DNA from: a virus
Virus record (IMG/VR): IMGVR_UViG_3300030104_002421
Span: 62,001-126,000 of that record
Reading direction: 5' to 3' (one strand)
DNA length: 64,000 bases
A model generated the notes under the pieces. The model saw nothing but the letters and a program-made list of their open reading frames with translations. It did no database searches and had not been told where the DNA came from. Made by a program: the position numbers and the translations under genes. The number at the start of each line of letters is the position of its first letter. Position 1 is the first letter of the stretch. Positions 1 to 7,126 of the stretch are shown in pieces.

Positions 1-2
1 TA

Positions 3-536
3 CAGAAAATGAATACAATCTTTTTAACTGATGGTTGTGGTCATACATTAACTGGTGTAGTTATGGATGACAATACAGTATCTAGTGATCCATCTTATAA
101 ATCAAATCTAGTAATTAAAGATAATGAAACAAAAACAAATATTAAATATGATGGTTATGGATTTAATCAATCACATAAACCTATGTTAGATTTATTTAAG
201 AAAAAAACTGGTAGTAAAGTAATTGGTTTTTATATTTCTGCTAGAAACAATGTATCTTATTATGATATTAATACTTTTCTACCTGTAACAGCAGGGCACG
301 AAGGTGTTGAAAAGGTAAGAAAACAAATAAGAAAAGACAAAGTTGGTATCATTACTGACAATGGTTATGATGAATTGTTTATCTTACCTAAAAAGAATTT
401 GAAAATCGTTGATGAAGAAGCGAATATAGAACCTTCTATGACACCAGCGAAAATGAAGCAACAGTTTCTTAAAACTCTAAAAACAAAGAAAACTAGTAGG
501 GTTTTATTGAATAAATTTGTAGAAAGAGTAGCATAA
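3..536 (+). CDS. VWA-domain (CobT-like) protein, C-terminal part, cut by window edge
   Basis: The reading frame is open to the left edge, so this is the 3' end of a longer gene; an internal ATG lies at position 9. The first residues (IFLTDG) look like a core strand of a von Willebrand A domain, and a later stretch (KVIGFYISARN) fits a late strand of the same fold. A MoxR/CobS-type AAA+ ATPase follows directly, and VWA proteins commonly pair with such ATPases (cobS/cobT style). Function in the phage is unknown. The VWA call rests on short motifs plus context. Confidence 0.55.
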   Translation, partial: QKMNTIFLTDGCGHTLTGVVMDDNTVSSDPSYKSNLVIKDNETKTNIKYDGYGFNQSHKPMLDLFKKKTGSKVIGFYISARNNVSYYDINTFLPVTAGHEGVEKVRKQIRKDKVGIITDNGYDELFILPKKNLKIVDEEANIEPSMTPAKMKQQFLKTLKTKKTSRVLLNKFVERVA

Positions 537-547
537 TGAACAGCTGC

Positions 548-643
548 GACAAATTGTCAAGTAAAATAATTGCTAAACCATTGAAATATAAAGGTTTTAA
601 TTGTACGAATATGCTTGACTTTTCTGCAAAACTATGATAGGAT
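548..643 (+). promoter_or_regulatory. Sigma70-like promoter with upstream repeat module (copy 1)
   Basis: The -35 box TTGACT is at 615-620 and an extended -10 TAGGAT at 638-643, with a 17 bp spacer. Upstream lie a perfect dyad (GACAA-A-TTGTC, 548-558) and the block CTAAACCATTGAAATATAA starting at 573. Related blocks recur before the promoters at 44761 and 50302. The predicted start near 650 gives a short leader with AAAGGA before the CobS-like gene. Confidence 0.7.
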
Positions 644-672
644 ATAGAGATAATTAAAAAAAGGACTACATT

Positions 673-1866
673 ATGAAACTAAATGATAAACAAAAAACAT
701 TTGTTGAGACTGCTTTCAAGGAGTTTGGTACAGATACCATTACTAGAAAACAAGTCCAAGAAATTGAGACTAAATTTAACTTAACTGGTAACAGTTGGTT
801 AGTAAATTCAGGAGACTACAAAGTGGGTCGTGGCGTATATAAATTACCTGTTAACGGTATGGTTAACCCCTCTAAAAATGTTAAACAGAATTTAAAACCT
901 AAACCAGTTATTGAACAACCACAAGAAAAGGTTACTCTACAATCTACTGAAAGTACCGCTGATAACTTGGTACCTTCTAAAGAGGCGACCTTTGTATCTT
1001 TTGGTAACTACAAAGATATTAAGAATATTGTTAAATCAAAAATCTTTTATCCTACTTTTATTACTGGTTTATCTGGTAACGGTAAAACTTTAAATATAAT
1101 ACAAAGTTGTGCTGAGTTAAAAAGAGAATTAATTAGAGTTAATATAACAGTTGAAACAGACGAAGACGATTTACTTGGTGGTTTCAGACTTGTAAATGGT
1201 GCAACAGTATGGCATGATGGTCCTGTTGTTGACGCTATGAAAAGAGGCGCTGTTCTATTATTAGACGAAATTGATTTAGCGTCTAATAAGATTATGTGTT
1301 TACAACCAATACTTGAAGGCAACGGTGTCTTCCTTAAAAAGATTGGTAAATTTATAGAACCACAACCTGGTTTTAATATCATTGCTACTGCCAATACTAA
1401 AGGTAAAGGTAGTGATGACGGAAGATTTATTGGTACTAATATACTCAATGAAGCATTCCTTGAAAGATTTCCTGTTACTTTTGAGCAACAGTATCCTCCA
1501 ATTAAAGTAGAGCAAAAAATACTTGAAAATGTTATGGATGCTTATAACTTAAAAGATAGTAAATTTACAGAAAACCTAGTTAAATGGGCAGATGTAATTA
1601 GAAAAACTTTTTATGATGGCGGTGTTGATGAAATAATCGCTACTAGAAGACTAGTACATATCATTAATGCTTATGCAATCTTTAAGAACAAATTAAAATC
1701 TGTTCAAGTATGTGTAAACAGATTTGATGATGATACTAAAAACAGTTTCCTAGATTTGTATTCTAAAGTGGACTCAGGAGTTGACCTAGAAGACTTATCA
1801 GGAAATATCAATGATGATGAGATAATAATGGAGAAGGAAGTTGATCCAATCAACCAACCAATCTAG
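673..1866 (+). CDS. cobS: CobS-like AAA+ ATPase (MoxR family)
   Basis: A 397-residue AAA+ ATPase. The N-terminal ~125 residues form a separate charged region. The ATPase core has Walker A GLSGNGKT (132-139), Walker B AVLLLDEID (193-201) and a sensor-like IIATANT stretch. Marine T4-like phages commonly carry this gene, called cobS by similarity to the cobaltochelatase subunit, but a role in cobalamin synthesis is doubtful; an ATPase acting with the adjacent VWA protein is more likely. It starts at an ATG behind AAAGGA and its own promoter, and is followed by a GC-rich hairpin. Confidence 0.85.
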   Translation: MKLNDKQKTFVETAFKEFGTDTITRKQVQEIETKFNLTGNSWLVNSGDYKVGRGVYKLPVNGMVNPSKNVKQNLKPKPVIEQPQEKVTLQSTESTADNLVPSKEATFVSFGNYKDIKNIVKSKIFYPTFITGLSGNGKTLNIIQSCAELKRELIRVNITVETDEDDLLGGFRLVNGATVWHDGPVVDAMKRGAVLLLDEIDLASNKIMCLQPILEGNGVFLKKIGKFIEPQPGFNIIATANTKGKGSDDGRFIGTNILNEAFLERFPVTFEQQYPPIKVEQKILENVMDAYNLKDSKFTENLVKWADVIRKTFYDGGVDEIIATRRLVHIINAYAIFKNKLKSVQVCVNRFDDDTKNSFLDLYSKVDSGVDLEDLSGNINDDEIIMEKEVDPINQPI

Positions 1867-1897
1867 TATGAAATTCATTCATAATGTAGACCTCGTA

Positions 1898-1938
1898 GGT
1901 GGCGGATTTCATAAACCCGCCACCGTTTGTTCTACTTT
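1898..1938 (+). terminator. Terminator-like hairpin after cobS
   Basis: A perfect 8 bp GC-rich stem (GGTGGCGG at 1898-1905 with CCGCCACC at 1917-1924, 11-nt loop) is followed by a T-rich tail at 1926-1938. It lies between the CobS-like gene and the tRNA-like gene, where it could end the cobS transcript or mark a processing site. Confidence 0.55.
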
Positions 1939-1940
1939 GA

Positions 1941-2014
1941 GCGGGTTAAGTATAAAAGTAATACGCTTTGCTACCAGTAAAGAGAACTTTGGGCAGTACA
2001 AAGGATCCGCTCCA
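1941..2014 (+). tRNA. tRNA-Gly-like gene (anticodon ACC) with non-canonical D- and T-loops
   Basis: The 74 nt fold into a complete cloverleaf. The acceptor is 1941-1947 with 2004-2010 (7 bp, two G-U). The D-stem is GTAT/ATAC (4 bp). The anticodon stem is CTTTG/TAAAG with loop CTACCAG, giving anticodon ACC. The T-stem is CTTTG/CAAAG. The gene ends with discriminator T and encoded CCA. GCGGG...CCGCTCCA is the usual tRNA-Gly frame. Unusually, the D-loop (AAAAGTA) lacks the GG pair, the T-loop is GGCAGTA instead of TTCRANY, and position 8 is A. The same T-loop occurs in the tmRNA acceptor piece at 55812-55818. It may be a special-purpose or decaying tRNA; intact helices argue against simple decay. 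Confidence 0.6.
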
Positions 2015-2027
2015 ATAAAATAAAGAT

Positions 2028-2231
2028 ATGACTATAACAGTAATAGTAAAAAATAACAATGTAGAGAAAGCGATTAGAACGCTTAAGAAAAAAGTTTTAA
2101 AAGAAGGTCTCTTAAAAGAAATTAAACAAAGGCAGTATTACGAAAAACCTAGTTTAAAGAGACAAAGAAAACATAAAGAGAACCTAAAGCGTGTTGCTAA
2201 ATTAAAGAAGCAGCGTGAAAGGGAATCTTAA
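2028..2231 (+). CDS. rpsU: Ribosomal protein bS21
   Basis: A 67-residue, very basic protein with the bS21 pattern: an N-terminal strand (ITVIVKNNNVEKAIRTLKKK), then EIKQRQYYEKPS and a C-terminal run of K/R (KRQRKHKENLKR). bS21 sits in the 30S subunit near the anti-Shine-Dalgarno region. Pelagic phages are known to encode it, presumably to bias host ribosomes toward phage mRNA. The gene follows the tRNA-Gly-like gene by 13 bases, so both may be expressed as a small translation-related unit. Confidence 0.85.
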   Translation: MTITVIVKNNNVEKAIRTLKKKVLKEGLLKEIKQRQYYEKPSLKRQRKHKENLKRVAKLKKQRERES

Positions 2232-2294
2232 TACGAATTTCTGTTGTAACGGCGGAAAAACAACCATAACACTAAACTAAAGGAGTATAATATT

Positions 2295-2549
2295 ATGGGA
2301 AGAGCGAAAATAGCAAATAGCACTAGATTTCTTAACGCTATGTTAAGAGGTGCAAGTGTATCATGGACGGATGCACAAAACAAATATAACTTAAAATCAC
2401 CAAGAAGTGTGGTGAATAAGTTAAGAGAAGATGGACATTGTGTTTATATCAATAAATCTTCTACTGGTACCAGTTACAGAATTGGTACACCTTCAAAAGC
2501 GATAGTGGCCGCAGGTCTTATGGCATTAGAAGGACAGGCAGTTGCCTAG
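2295..2549 (+). CDS. Small helix-turn-helix-like protein
   Basis: An 84-residue protein with a predicted DNA-binding helix-turn-helix near residues 22-48 (GASVSWTDAQ...SPRSVVNKLREDG), followed by a short wing-like segment with YRIG. A good ribosome site (AAAGGAG) lies before the ATG. Similar small HTH proteins are frequent in marine T4-like phages without a known target. A regulatory role is inferred from the fold only. Confidence 0.6.
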   Translation: MGRAKIANSTRFLNAMLRGASVSWTDAQNKYNLKSPRSVVNKLREDGHCVYINKSSTGTSYRIGTPSKAIVAAGLMALEGQAVA

Positions 2550-2557
2550 TATAAATA
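2550..2557 (+). promoter_or_regulatory. T4-type late promoter TATAAATA
   Basis: An exact TATAAATA box overlaps the end of the HTH gene. Its predicted start (~2563) coincides with the beginning of a run of hairpins and not with a gene. Confidence 0.6.
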
Positions 2558-2661
2558 GTCATGCAGGCAATTCATAAGTCCTGCTTGAGTGTTGCCTCTC
2601 GTAAAGTCAACACATTTTGCCTTTTTACGGTTTGGGCTTGTAAAAAATTAAACCGTACTTA

Positions 2662-2669
2662 TATAAATA
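2662..2669 (+). promoter_or_regulatory. T4-type late promoter TATAAATA before hsp20
   Basis: An exact late box lies 60 bases before the hsp20 start. The terminator hairpin at 2675-2702 falls right after it, so a late transcript would carry that hairpin in its 5' leader. Confidence 0.5.
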
Positions 2670-2674
2670 CTTAT

Positions 2675-2702
2675 GATACGCTCATTGTGAGGTATCGTTT
2701 TT
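2675..2702 (+). terminator. Rho-independent terminator
   Basis: The stem is GATAC-g-CTCA with TGAG-GTATC, with a TTG loop, followed by GTTTTTATT. Confidence 0.65.
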
Positions 2703-2729
2703 ATTAACTCGCTTAAAAGGAGAAAACAA

Positions 2730-3155
2730 ATGAATAAAACTCTATCTATATGGAACGACCTACGACCATTTTCTGTAGGTTTTGATAGTATTTTTGACCA
2801 CTTTGATAATCATTTAGAATATACAAGAAGTCAAAATCAAACTTATCCACCTTACAACATTAATAGAATTGATGAACTCAATTATCAAATTGAGATTGCA
2901 CTTGCTGGTTTCAGCAGGAAAGATATTGATGTTCAATATGCTGACAATCAATTAACTATTAAATCAGTTGAGAGTGATAAGGAAGAAAAAGATACTATCC
3001 ATAGAGGCATTTCTAAAAGACATTTTACAAGAAAATTTACAATTGCAGATGATGTACAAGTAAATGGTGCTAAAATGGAAGATGGTATGCTACTCATTGA
3101 TTTGGAAAAGATAGTACCAGAGGAAAAGAAACCTCGAACTATTAAAATTAAATAA
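2730..3155 (+). CDS. Small heat-shock protein Hsp20 (IbpA-like)
   Basis: A 141-residue small heat-shock protein. The N-terminal arm (residues ~1-40) is followed by an alpha-crystallin domain: IDELNYQIEIALAGFSRKDI, then a strand with LTIKS and a GMLLIDLEK strand near the end. The C-terminal RTIKIK resembles the I-x-I tail that caps neighbouring subunits. Such proteins hold unfolding proteins, and marine T4-like phages often carry one, probably to assist virion protein folding. A late-type box and AAAGGAG precede it. Confidence 0.9.
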   Translation: MNKTLSIWNDLRPFSVGFDSIFDHFDNHLEYTRSQNQTYPPYNINRIDELNYQIEIALAGFSRKDIDVQYADNQLTIKSVESDKEEKDTIHRGISKRHFTRKFTIADDVQVNGAKMEDGMLLIDLEKIVPEEKKPRTIKIK

Positions 3156-3168
3156 TGAATAAATGATA

Positions 3169-3189
3169 GGGTGGGCGCTATGCCCACCC
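3169..3189 (+). terminator. GC-rich hairpin after hsp20
   Basis: A perfect 8 bp stem GGGTGGGC/GCCCACCC with a 5-nt loop lies just after the hsp20 stop. There is no T-run, so it may be a factor-dependent terminator or an mRNA-end stabiliser. Confidence 0.5.
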
Positions 3190-3209
3190 ATTGAACTAAC
3201 AATTATATT

Positions 3210-3509
3210 ATGAATTACAAAAAACTAGACCAAAAAATAAAAGAACTCAATTCAACAAGAGTATTTAAAAAGATTACCCCCAAATACGATTTATCTTGGT
3301 ATGTAAAATGGGTATCAAGTGTATTGATACTTACAGCAGTTTGCTTTAGAGCAGCAGGTGGTTTTCATATGTTTGATTTGTATTTTAGTTTTGTAGGAAC
3401 ATTAGGTTGGTTATGGGTAGGAATACTATGGCATGACAGAGCACTAATAATGTTAAATGGTGCATTAGCAACCTTGTTATTTACAGGCATACTGAAAGCA
3501 TACTTATGA
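3210..3509 (+). CDS. Small integral membrane protein
   Basis: A 99-residue protein with a charged N-terminus (~28 residues) and about three hydrophobic segments (roughly 33-48, 54-73 and 80-98). WVGILWHDRALIMLN is a conserved-looking loop of a small family of T4-like phage membrane proteins (perhaps DUF6552). No function is known. Its stop overlaps the start of the next gene. Confidence 0.6.
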   Translation: MNYKKLDQKIKELNSTRVFKKITPKYDLSWYVKWVSSVLILTAVCFRAAGGFHMFDLYFSFVGTLGWLWVGILWHDRALIMLNGALATLLFTGILKAYL

Positions 3510-4069
3510 GCAACATAAGTCCTTTATTTACAACACCAATCTTACATAAACCATTAAACTTAAATCTAGCAGCGATTAAACACCATTGCCAAGGTTTACG
3601 AATACATGGTAAAGGTAGAGAAGTTTCTAACATAGGTGGTTGGCAAAGTGAAGATTTAGTTGGCGAACATCCAGAATTAAATGACCTGTTTTTAGAAATA
3701 GAATTAGCAGGTAATGAATTTACAAATTATATTAATAATGATTGGTGTAAATTAGATAATGTCTGGGTTAACTTTAATAGTTATAGAGATTACAATAGAC
3801 CACATGTTCATTCAAAAGCATATGTGAGTGGTGTCTATTATGTACAAACACCAGAAAATTGTGGTAATCTATGTTTCGAACATCCATCACCATTGCACAA
3901 TACAGAATGGGACCATGTGCCAAATGTAATGGGTTATATACCACAAGCAAATAATCTATACTTATTTCCAAACTGGTTAAGTCATTATGTTTTACCAAAT
4001 CTAAACGAACAAGAGGAAAGAATTTCAATCTCATTTAATTTGAAGCTTGACAAATCACCAGAATTATGA
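3506..4069 (+). CDS. 2OG-Fe(II) oxygenase-like protein
   Basis: A 187-residue double-stranded beta-helix protein of the phage 2OG-Fe(II) oxygenase type. RPHVHSKAYVSGVYY carries the first metal-binding histidine(s), LFPNWLSHYV the distal histidine, and EERISISFN the arginine expected to bind 2-oxoglutarate. The substrate is unknown; relatives hydroxylate proteins or nucleic-acid bases. It is one of at least seven such genes in the window. The promoter for the next gene lies inside its 3' end. Confidence 0.8.
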   Translation: MSNISPLFTTPILHKPLNLNLAAIKHHCQGLRIHGKGREVSNIGGWQSEDLVGEHPELNDLFLEIELAGNEFTNYINNDWCKLDNVWVNFNSYRDYNRPHVHSKAYVSGVYYVQTPENCGNLCFEHPSPLHNTEWDHVPNVMGYIPQANNLYLFPNWLSHYVLPNLNEQEERISISFNLKLDKSPEL

Positions 4070-4075
4070 TAGGAT
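4047..4075 (+). promoter_or_regulatory. Sigma70-like promoter, near-leaderless
   Basis: TTGACA at 4047-4052 and extended -10 TAGGAT at 4070-4075, spacer 17. The predicted start (~4082) coincides with the ATG of the next gene. Confidence 0.7.
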
Positions 4076-4081
4076 ACCATT

Positions 4082-4420
4082 ATGTATAAATTTAAAGAAA
4101 ATATAATATTAGATGATGTGAAAAGATATATTGATGAAACTTATTCATCACATTATGCACAATCACAAAAACAAGCTACTGAAATTATTATCGACCAAGG
4201 ACACGGTAATGGTTTTTGTATGGGTAATATTTTAAAGTATGCCCAAAGATATGGCAAGAAAGATGGCAAGAATAAGAAAGACCTTATGAAAGTTATACAC
4301 TATGCTATAATACAATTGTCCCAAGACCATTACAATAGTCAATTGTCTTTATTTGACACTTTGAATGAAGCACCATTACAATCTGTAATGAGTGAAAAAC
4401 TAAACAATCCAAATGATTAA
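4082..4420 (+). CDS. DUF3310-like protein
   Basis: A 112-residue protein. The central GNILKYAQRYGKKDGKNKKDLMKVIHYA stretch (in part) is typical of DUF3310, often annotated as a phage nucleotide kinase without firm proof. It stands just before the sliding clamp gene and has its own promoter that would give an mRNA starting at the ATG. A role in nucleotide metabolism is a guess. Confidence 0.65.
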   Translation: MYKFKENIILDDVKRYIDETYSSHYAQSQKQATEIIIDQGHGNGFCMGNILKYAQRYGKKDGKNKKDLMKVIHYAIIQLSQDHYNSQLSLFDTLNEAPLQSVMSEKLNNPND

Positions 4421-4432
4421 GGAGAATATATA

Positions 4433-5101
4433 ATGAAATTAAGTGAAGCAACAAAAGAGATACTTAAAAATTTTTCAGACATTAATCCAAACTTGATGAT
4501 TAATCCTGGTAAACAATTAAAGACTATCTCTACAATGAAGAATATTCTTGCTACTGCTAATGTAGAAGAAGAATTTCCACAAGATATTGCCATCTATGAC
4601 CTATCTGAATTTTTAGGCGTGATGTCTCTATTTAATAAACCTACTTTTACTTTTGATGATAAGTCATTATCAATTAGTGAAGAAGGTACTAAAACAAAGT
4701 CAAAGTATTACTTTGCTGATGCCTCTATTTTAACAACACCTCAAAAAGATGTTAAAATGCCAGAAGCGGAAGTTAATTTTACTTTAACTGAAACTGACTT
4801 AACAAAAGTTAAGAAAGCGGCTGCAATGTTACAATTACCAGATATCGCTGTAACAAGTGATGGTGGTGATATTACATTATCAGCAATAGATAAAAAGAAT
4901 GATACTGCCAATAACTTTAATTTAAAAGTAGGTACAAGTGATAAGACATTTGTATTTCATTTTAAAACAGAGCATTTGAAAATGTTACCTGGTGATTATG
5001 ATGTGGCAATCTCATCTAAATTAATTAGTAATTTCAAACACAAATCTAAATCAATTCAATATTGGGTTGCATTAGAGAATACAAGTAAATATACTGGCTA
5101 A
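4433..5101 (+). CDS. 45: Sliding clamp gp45
   Basis: A 222-residue processivity clamp of the T4 gp45 type. The start (MKLSEATKEILKNFSDINPN) and the following LMINPGKQLKTIS region match the first clamp domain. Position directly before gp44 and gp62 confirms it. The trimer encircles DNA, tethers gp43, and in T4 also activates late transcription together with gp33 and gp55; gp33 is present at 56497. AAGGAG precedes the ATG. Confidence 0.9.
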   Translation: MKLSEATKEILKNFSDINPNLMINPGKQLKTISTMKNILATANVEEEFPQDIAIYDLSEFLGVMSLFNKPTFTFDDKSLSISEEGTKTKSKYYFADASILTTPQKDVKMPEAEVNFTLTETDLTKVKKAAAMLQLPDIAVTSDGGDITLSAIDKKNDTANNFNLKVGTSDKTFVFHFKTEHLKMLPGDYDVAISSKLISNFKHKSKSIQYWVALENTSKYTG

Positions 5102-5119
5102 TTTAATGAGGATTTTATT

Positions 5120-6064
5120 ATGGAAAACTTTTTATGGACGGAACAATATCGTCCAAGTACAATAGATGAATGTATCTTACCTGTTGAGATTAAGAGTACA
5201 TTTAAACAATTACTATCTAAAGGCGAAATACCTAATTTACTACTTAGCGGTACTGCTGGCACAGGCAAGACTACTGTAGCAAAAGCATTATGTAATGAAC
5301 TTGATTTAGATGTAATGATGATTAATGGTTCTGACGAAGGTCGTTCCATTGATGTTGTTAGAAATCAAATCAAAGCATTTGCTTCTACGGTTAGTTTGTC
5401 TGAAACAGATAAACCTAAAGTTGTAATTGTAGATGAAGCAGATTATATGAATGCTGAGAGTGTTCAGCCTGCTTTAAGAAACTTTATAGAAACATTTAGT
5501 AATAACTGTAGATTTATTTTTACATGTAATTACAAAAACAAAATCATTCCTGCCATCCATTCCAGATGTACTGTAATTAATTTTACAATACAGAAAAAGG
5601 ATAAATCAAATCTTGCAGGACAATTTCATCAACGATTATCTAAAATACTAGAGCAAGAAGCAATTGAGTTTGACGCTAAAGTATTGGCAGAATTAATTAT
5701 AAAATTCTATCCAGACTTTAGACGAACTATCAATGAACTACAACGCTATAGTGTAAGTGGTAAGATTGATACTGGTATACTTGTATCTATTTCAGATATG
5801 AATATACAAGGTCTTAATCAGGCACTAAAGAAAAGAAACTTTCCAGAAATGAGAAAGTGGATAGTTGATAACATAGATAAAGACCCAGCAGGTCTCTACA
5901 AAGAACTGTATGAGAACTTTTACAAAGTATTAGAACCTAATACTATTCCTGCCATGGTTATTCTACTTGCAGATTACCAATACAAGAATGCCTTTGTAGC
6001 GGATCCTGAATTGAATATGGTTGCTTGCCTTACAGAAATTATGGGTGAGTGTAAATTCAAGTGA
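5120..6064 (+). CDS. 44: Clamp loader large subunit gp44
   Basis: A 314-residue AAA+ ATPase of the clamp loader family. It has Walker A GTAGTGKT (44-51), Walker B VVIVDEAD (101-108), a FIFTCNY sensor 1 and the HSRCT (SRC) motif with the arginine finger. With gp62 it loads gp45 on primer ends. The stop overlaps the gp62 start. Confidence 0.95.
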   Translation: MENFLWTEQYRPSTIDECILPVEIKSTFKQLLSKGEIPNLLLSGTAGTGKTTVAKALCNELDLDVMMINGSDEGRSIDVVRNQIKAFASTVSLSETDKPKVVIVDEADYMNAESVQPALRNFIETFSNNCRFIFTCNYKNKIIPAIHSRCTVINFTIQKKDKSNLAGQFHQRLSKILEQEAIEFDAKVLAELIIKFYPDFRRTINELQRYSVSGKIDTGILVSISDMNIQGLNQALKKRNFPEMRKWIVDNIDKDPAGLYKELYENFYKVLEPNTIPAMVILLADYQYKNAFVADPELNMVACLTEIMGECKFK

Positions 6065-6453
6065 GTGATTATGGTTTAACAAAGTATCTAACGGCGATAA
6101 ACTGGTCAAAGGAGAAGTTACTAGATACAGATGACAAAGATTGGGAAAAGAAATATCCACCTTATATAATCAATAAAGGTCTCTCATATTTTCCAGACAC
6201 CGTAATGTATGCCAACGAAATGAATAGGTTACATCATGCAACAAAGCATATGCAGTTTTCATTTTTACTAAATACTATTAGACCTAAAAAAAGGTTTAGT
6301 AAGTGGTTAAAGGCGTCAAAGTTAAGCAACCTAGATGTGGTTAAACAATATTACGGATATAGCAACGAAAAGGCTAAACAGGCACTTGAATTGCTTACGA
6401 AAAAACAGATTGAATATATAAAAGAAACATTATATAGGGGTGGGAAAAAATGA
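6061..6453 (+). CDS. 62: Clamp loader small subunit gp62
   Basis: A 130-residue protein in the conserved gp44-gp62-regA position, starting at a GTG that overlaps the gp44 stop. Residues such as FSFLLNTIRPKKRFSKW resemble marine phage gp62. It is shorter than T4 gp62 (187 residues), as usual in this group. It completes the clamp loader complex. Confidence 0.85.
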   Translation: MSDYGLTKYLTAINWSKEKLLDTDDKDWEKKYPPYIINKGLSYFPDTVMYANEMNRLHHATKHMQFSFLLNTIRPKKRFSKWLKASKLSNLDVVKQYYGYSNEKAKQALELLTKKQIEYIKETLYRGGKK

Positions 6454-6884
6454 GTGATACTATAGAATGGAAGCCAGAGCAAATGCTCGAAGTCAAGTTA
6501 AAAGAACCTGACGATTTCCTAAAGATTAGAGAAACATTAACAAGAATTGGTGTAGCAAGTCGTAAAGAACGAAAAATATATCAATCTTGCCACATACTAC
6601 ATAAACAAGGTAGGTATTTTATTGTCCATTTCAAAGAACTATTTGCCCTCGATGGCAAACAAAGTAACATATCTGTTAATGATGTTGAGAGAAGAAACAC
6701 TATCTCACAATTACTAGCAGATTGGGGACTTATTGAGTTGATAAGTCCTGTTGACAACAAGGCACCATTATCACAAATCAAAGTTTTACCATTTAAGGAA
6801 AAGAACGATTGGATATTGGAACCTAAATATAATATTGGTAAGAAACCAAGTGAGGATAACAATGACACCAGACCCACAGAATAA
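6450..6884 (+). CDS. regA: Translational repressor RegA
   Basis: A 144-residue protein that aligns well with T4 RegA by eye: LKEPDDFLKIRETLTRIG, YQSCHILHKQGRYFIVHFKE, LADWGLIE and EPKYNIG. RegA binds early mRNAs near their start codons and represses their translation. The N-terminus carries ~12 extra residues before the T4-like start. It overlaps gp62 by the ATGA of its start. Confidence 0.95.
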   Translation: MSDTIEWKPEQMLEVKLKEPDDFLKIRETLTRIGVASRKERKIYQSCHILHKQGRYFIVHFKELFALDGKQSNISVNDVERRNTISQLLADWGLIELISPVDNKAPLSQIKVLPFKEKNDWILEPKYNIGKKPSEDNNDTRPTE

Positions 6885-7083
6885 ATTAATATTACTACAA
6901 GCGCTTAAGTCTAGCGCTCAAGGCAACATAGATAAACATAAAGCAAATGTAGATATCTATTTACGAAATGCCATTGGCATTGGCGAGCATTCTGATATTG
7001 TGGAAACAATAGAAAAAGAACTTGACCATATTGCTAAATACGAAGACCAATTAGATATAATAGCAAAATATTTCGAAAAATAA
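6862..7083 (+). CDS. Small conserved protein between regA and gp43
   Basis: A 73-residue acidic/helical protein. I chose the ATG at 6862 because GAGGA lies just before it; an open frame extends further upstream within regA but has no support. It contains a likely helical hairpin (VDIYLRNAIGIGEHSDIVETI and HIAKYEDQLDIIAKY in part). No function is recognised. Confidence 0.6.
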   Translation: MTPDPQNKLILLQALKSSAQGNIDKHKANVDIYLRNAIGIGEHSDIVETIEKELDHIAKYEDQLDIIAKYFEK

Positions 7084-7085
7084 GC

Positions 7086-7114
7086 TTGACTTTTCAAGTC
7101 AATTGTGATATAAT
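7086..7114 (+). promoter_or_regulatory. Sigma70-like promoter for gp43
   Basis: TTGACT at 7086-7091, extended -10 TGATATAAT with TATAAT at 7109-7114, spacer 17. The predicted start is ~6 nt before the polymerase ATG. Confidence 0.75.
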
Positions 7115-7126
7115 ATACTTTTATTA

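Larger units (their letters stand above)
2558..2707 (+). ncRNA. Intergenic stretch of four successive hairpins; candidate small RNA or structured leader
   Basis: No credible gene lies here. Four stems follow one another: GCAGG/CCTGC (2563-2567 with 2580-2584), GTGTTG/CAACAC (2589-2594 with 2608-2613, then a T-rich tail to 2626), TACGGTTT/AAACCGTA (2626-2633 with 2650-2657), and the terminator at 2675-2702. A late promoter box sits at its 5' edge. It could be a short noncoding RNA or only stacked terminators. Confidence 0.4.

Noticed and set aside
1047-1448. 133-codon minus-strand ORF
   Set aside because: Antisense to the Walker A/B region of the CobS-like ATPase; no promoter or ribosome site on that strand.
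1868-2023. 51-codon ORF after cobS
   Set aside because: It spans the terminator hairpin (1898-1924) and the whole tRNA-Gly-like gene; its protein looks like no family and it has no ribosome site.
6751-6861. Upstream extension of the gene at 6862
   Set aside because: The extension overlaps regA in another frame with basic, unlikely sequence; GAGGA supports the ATG at 6862.
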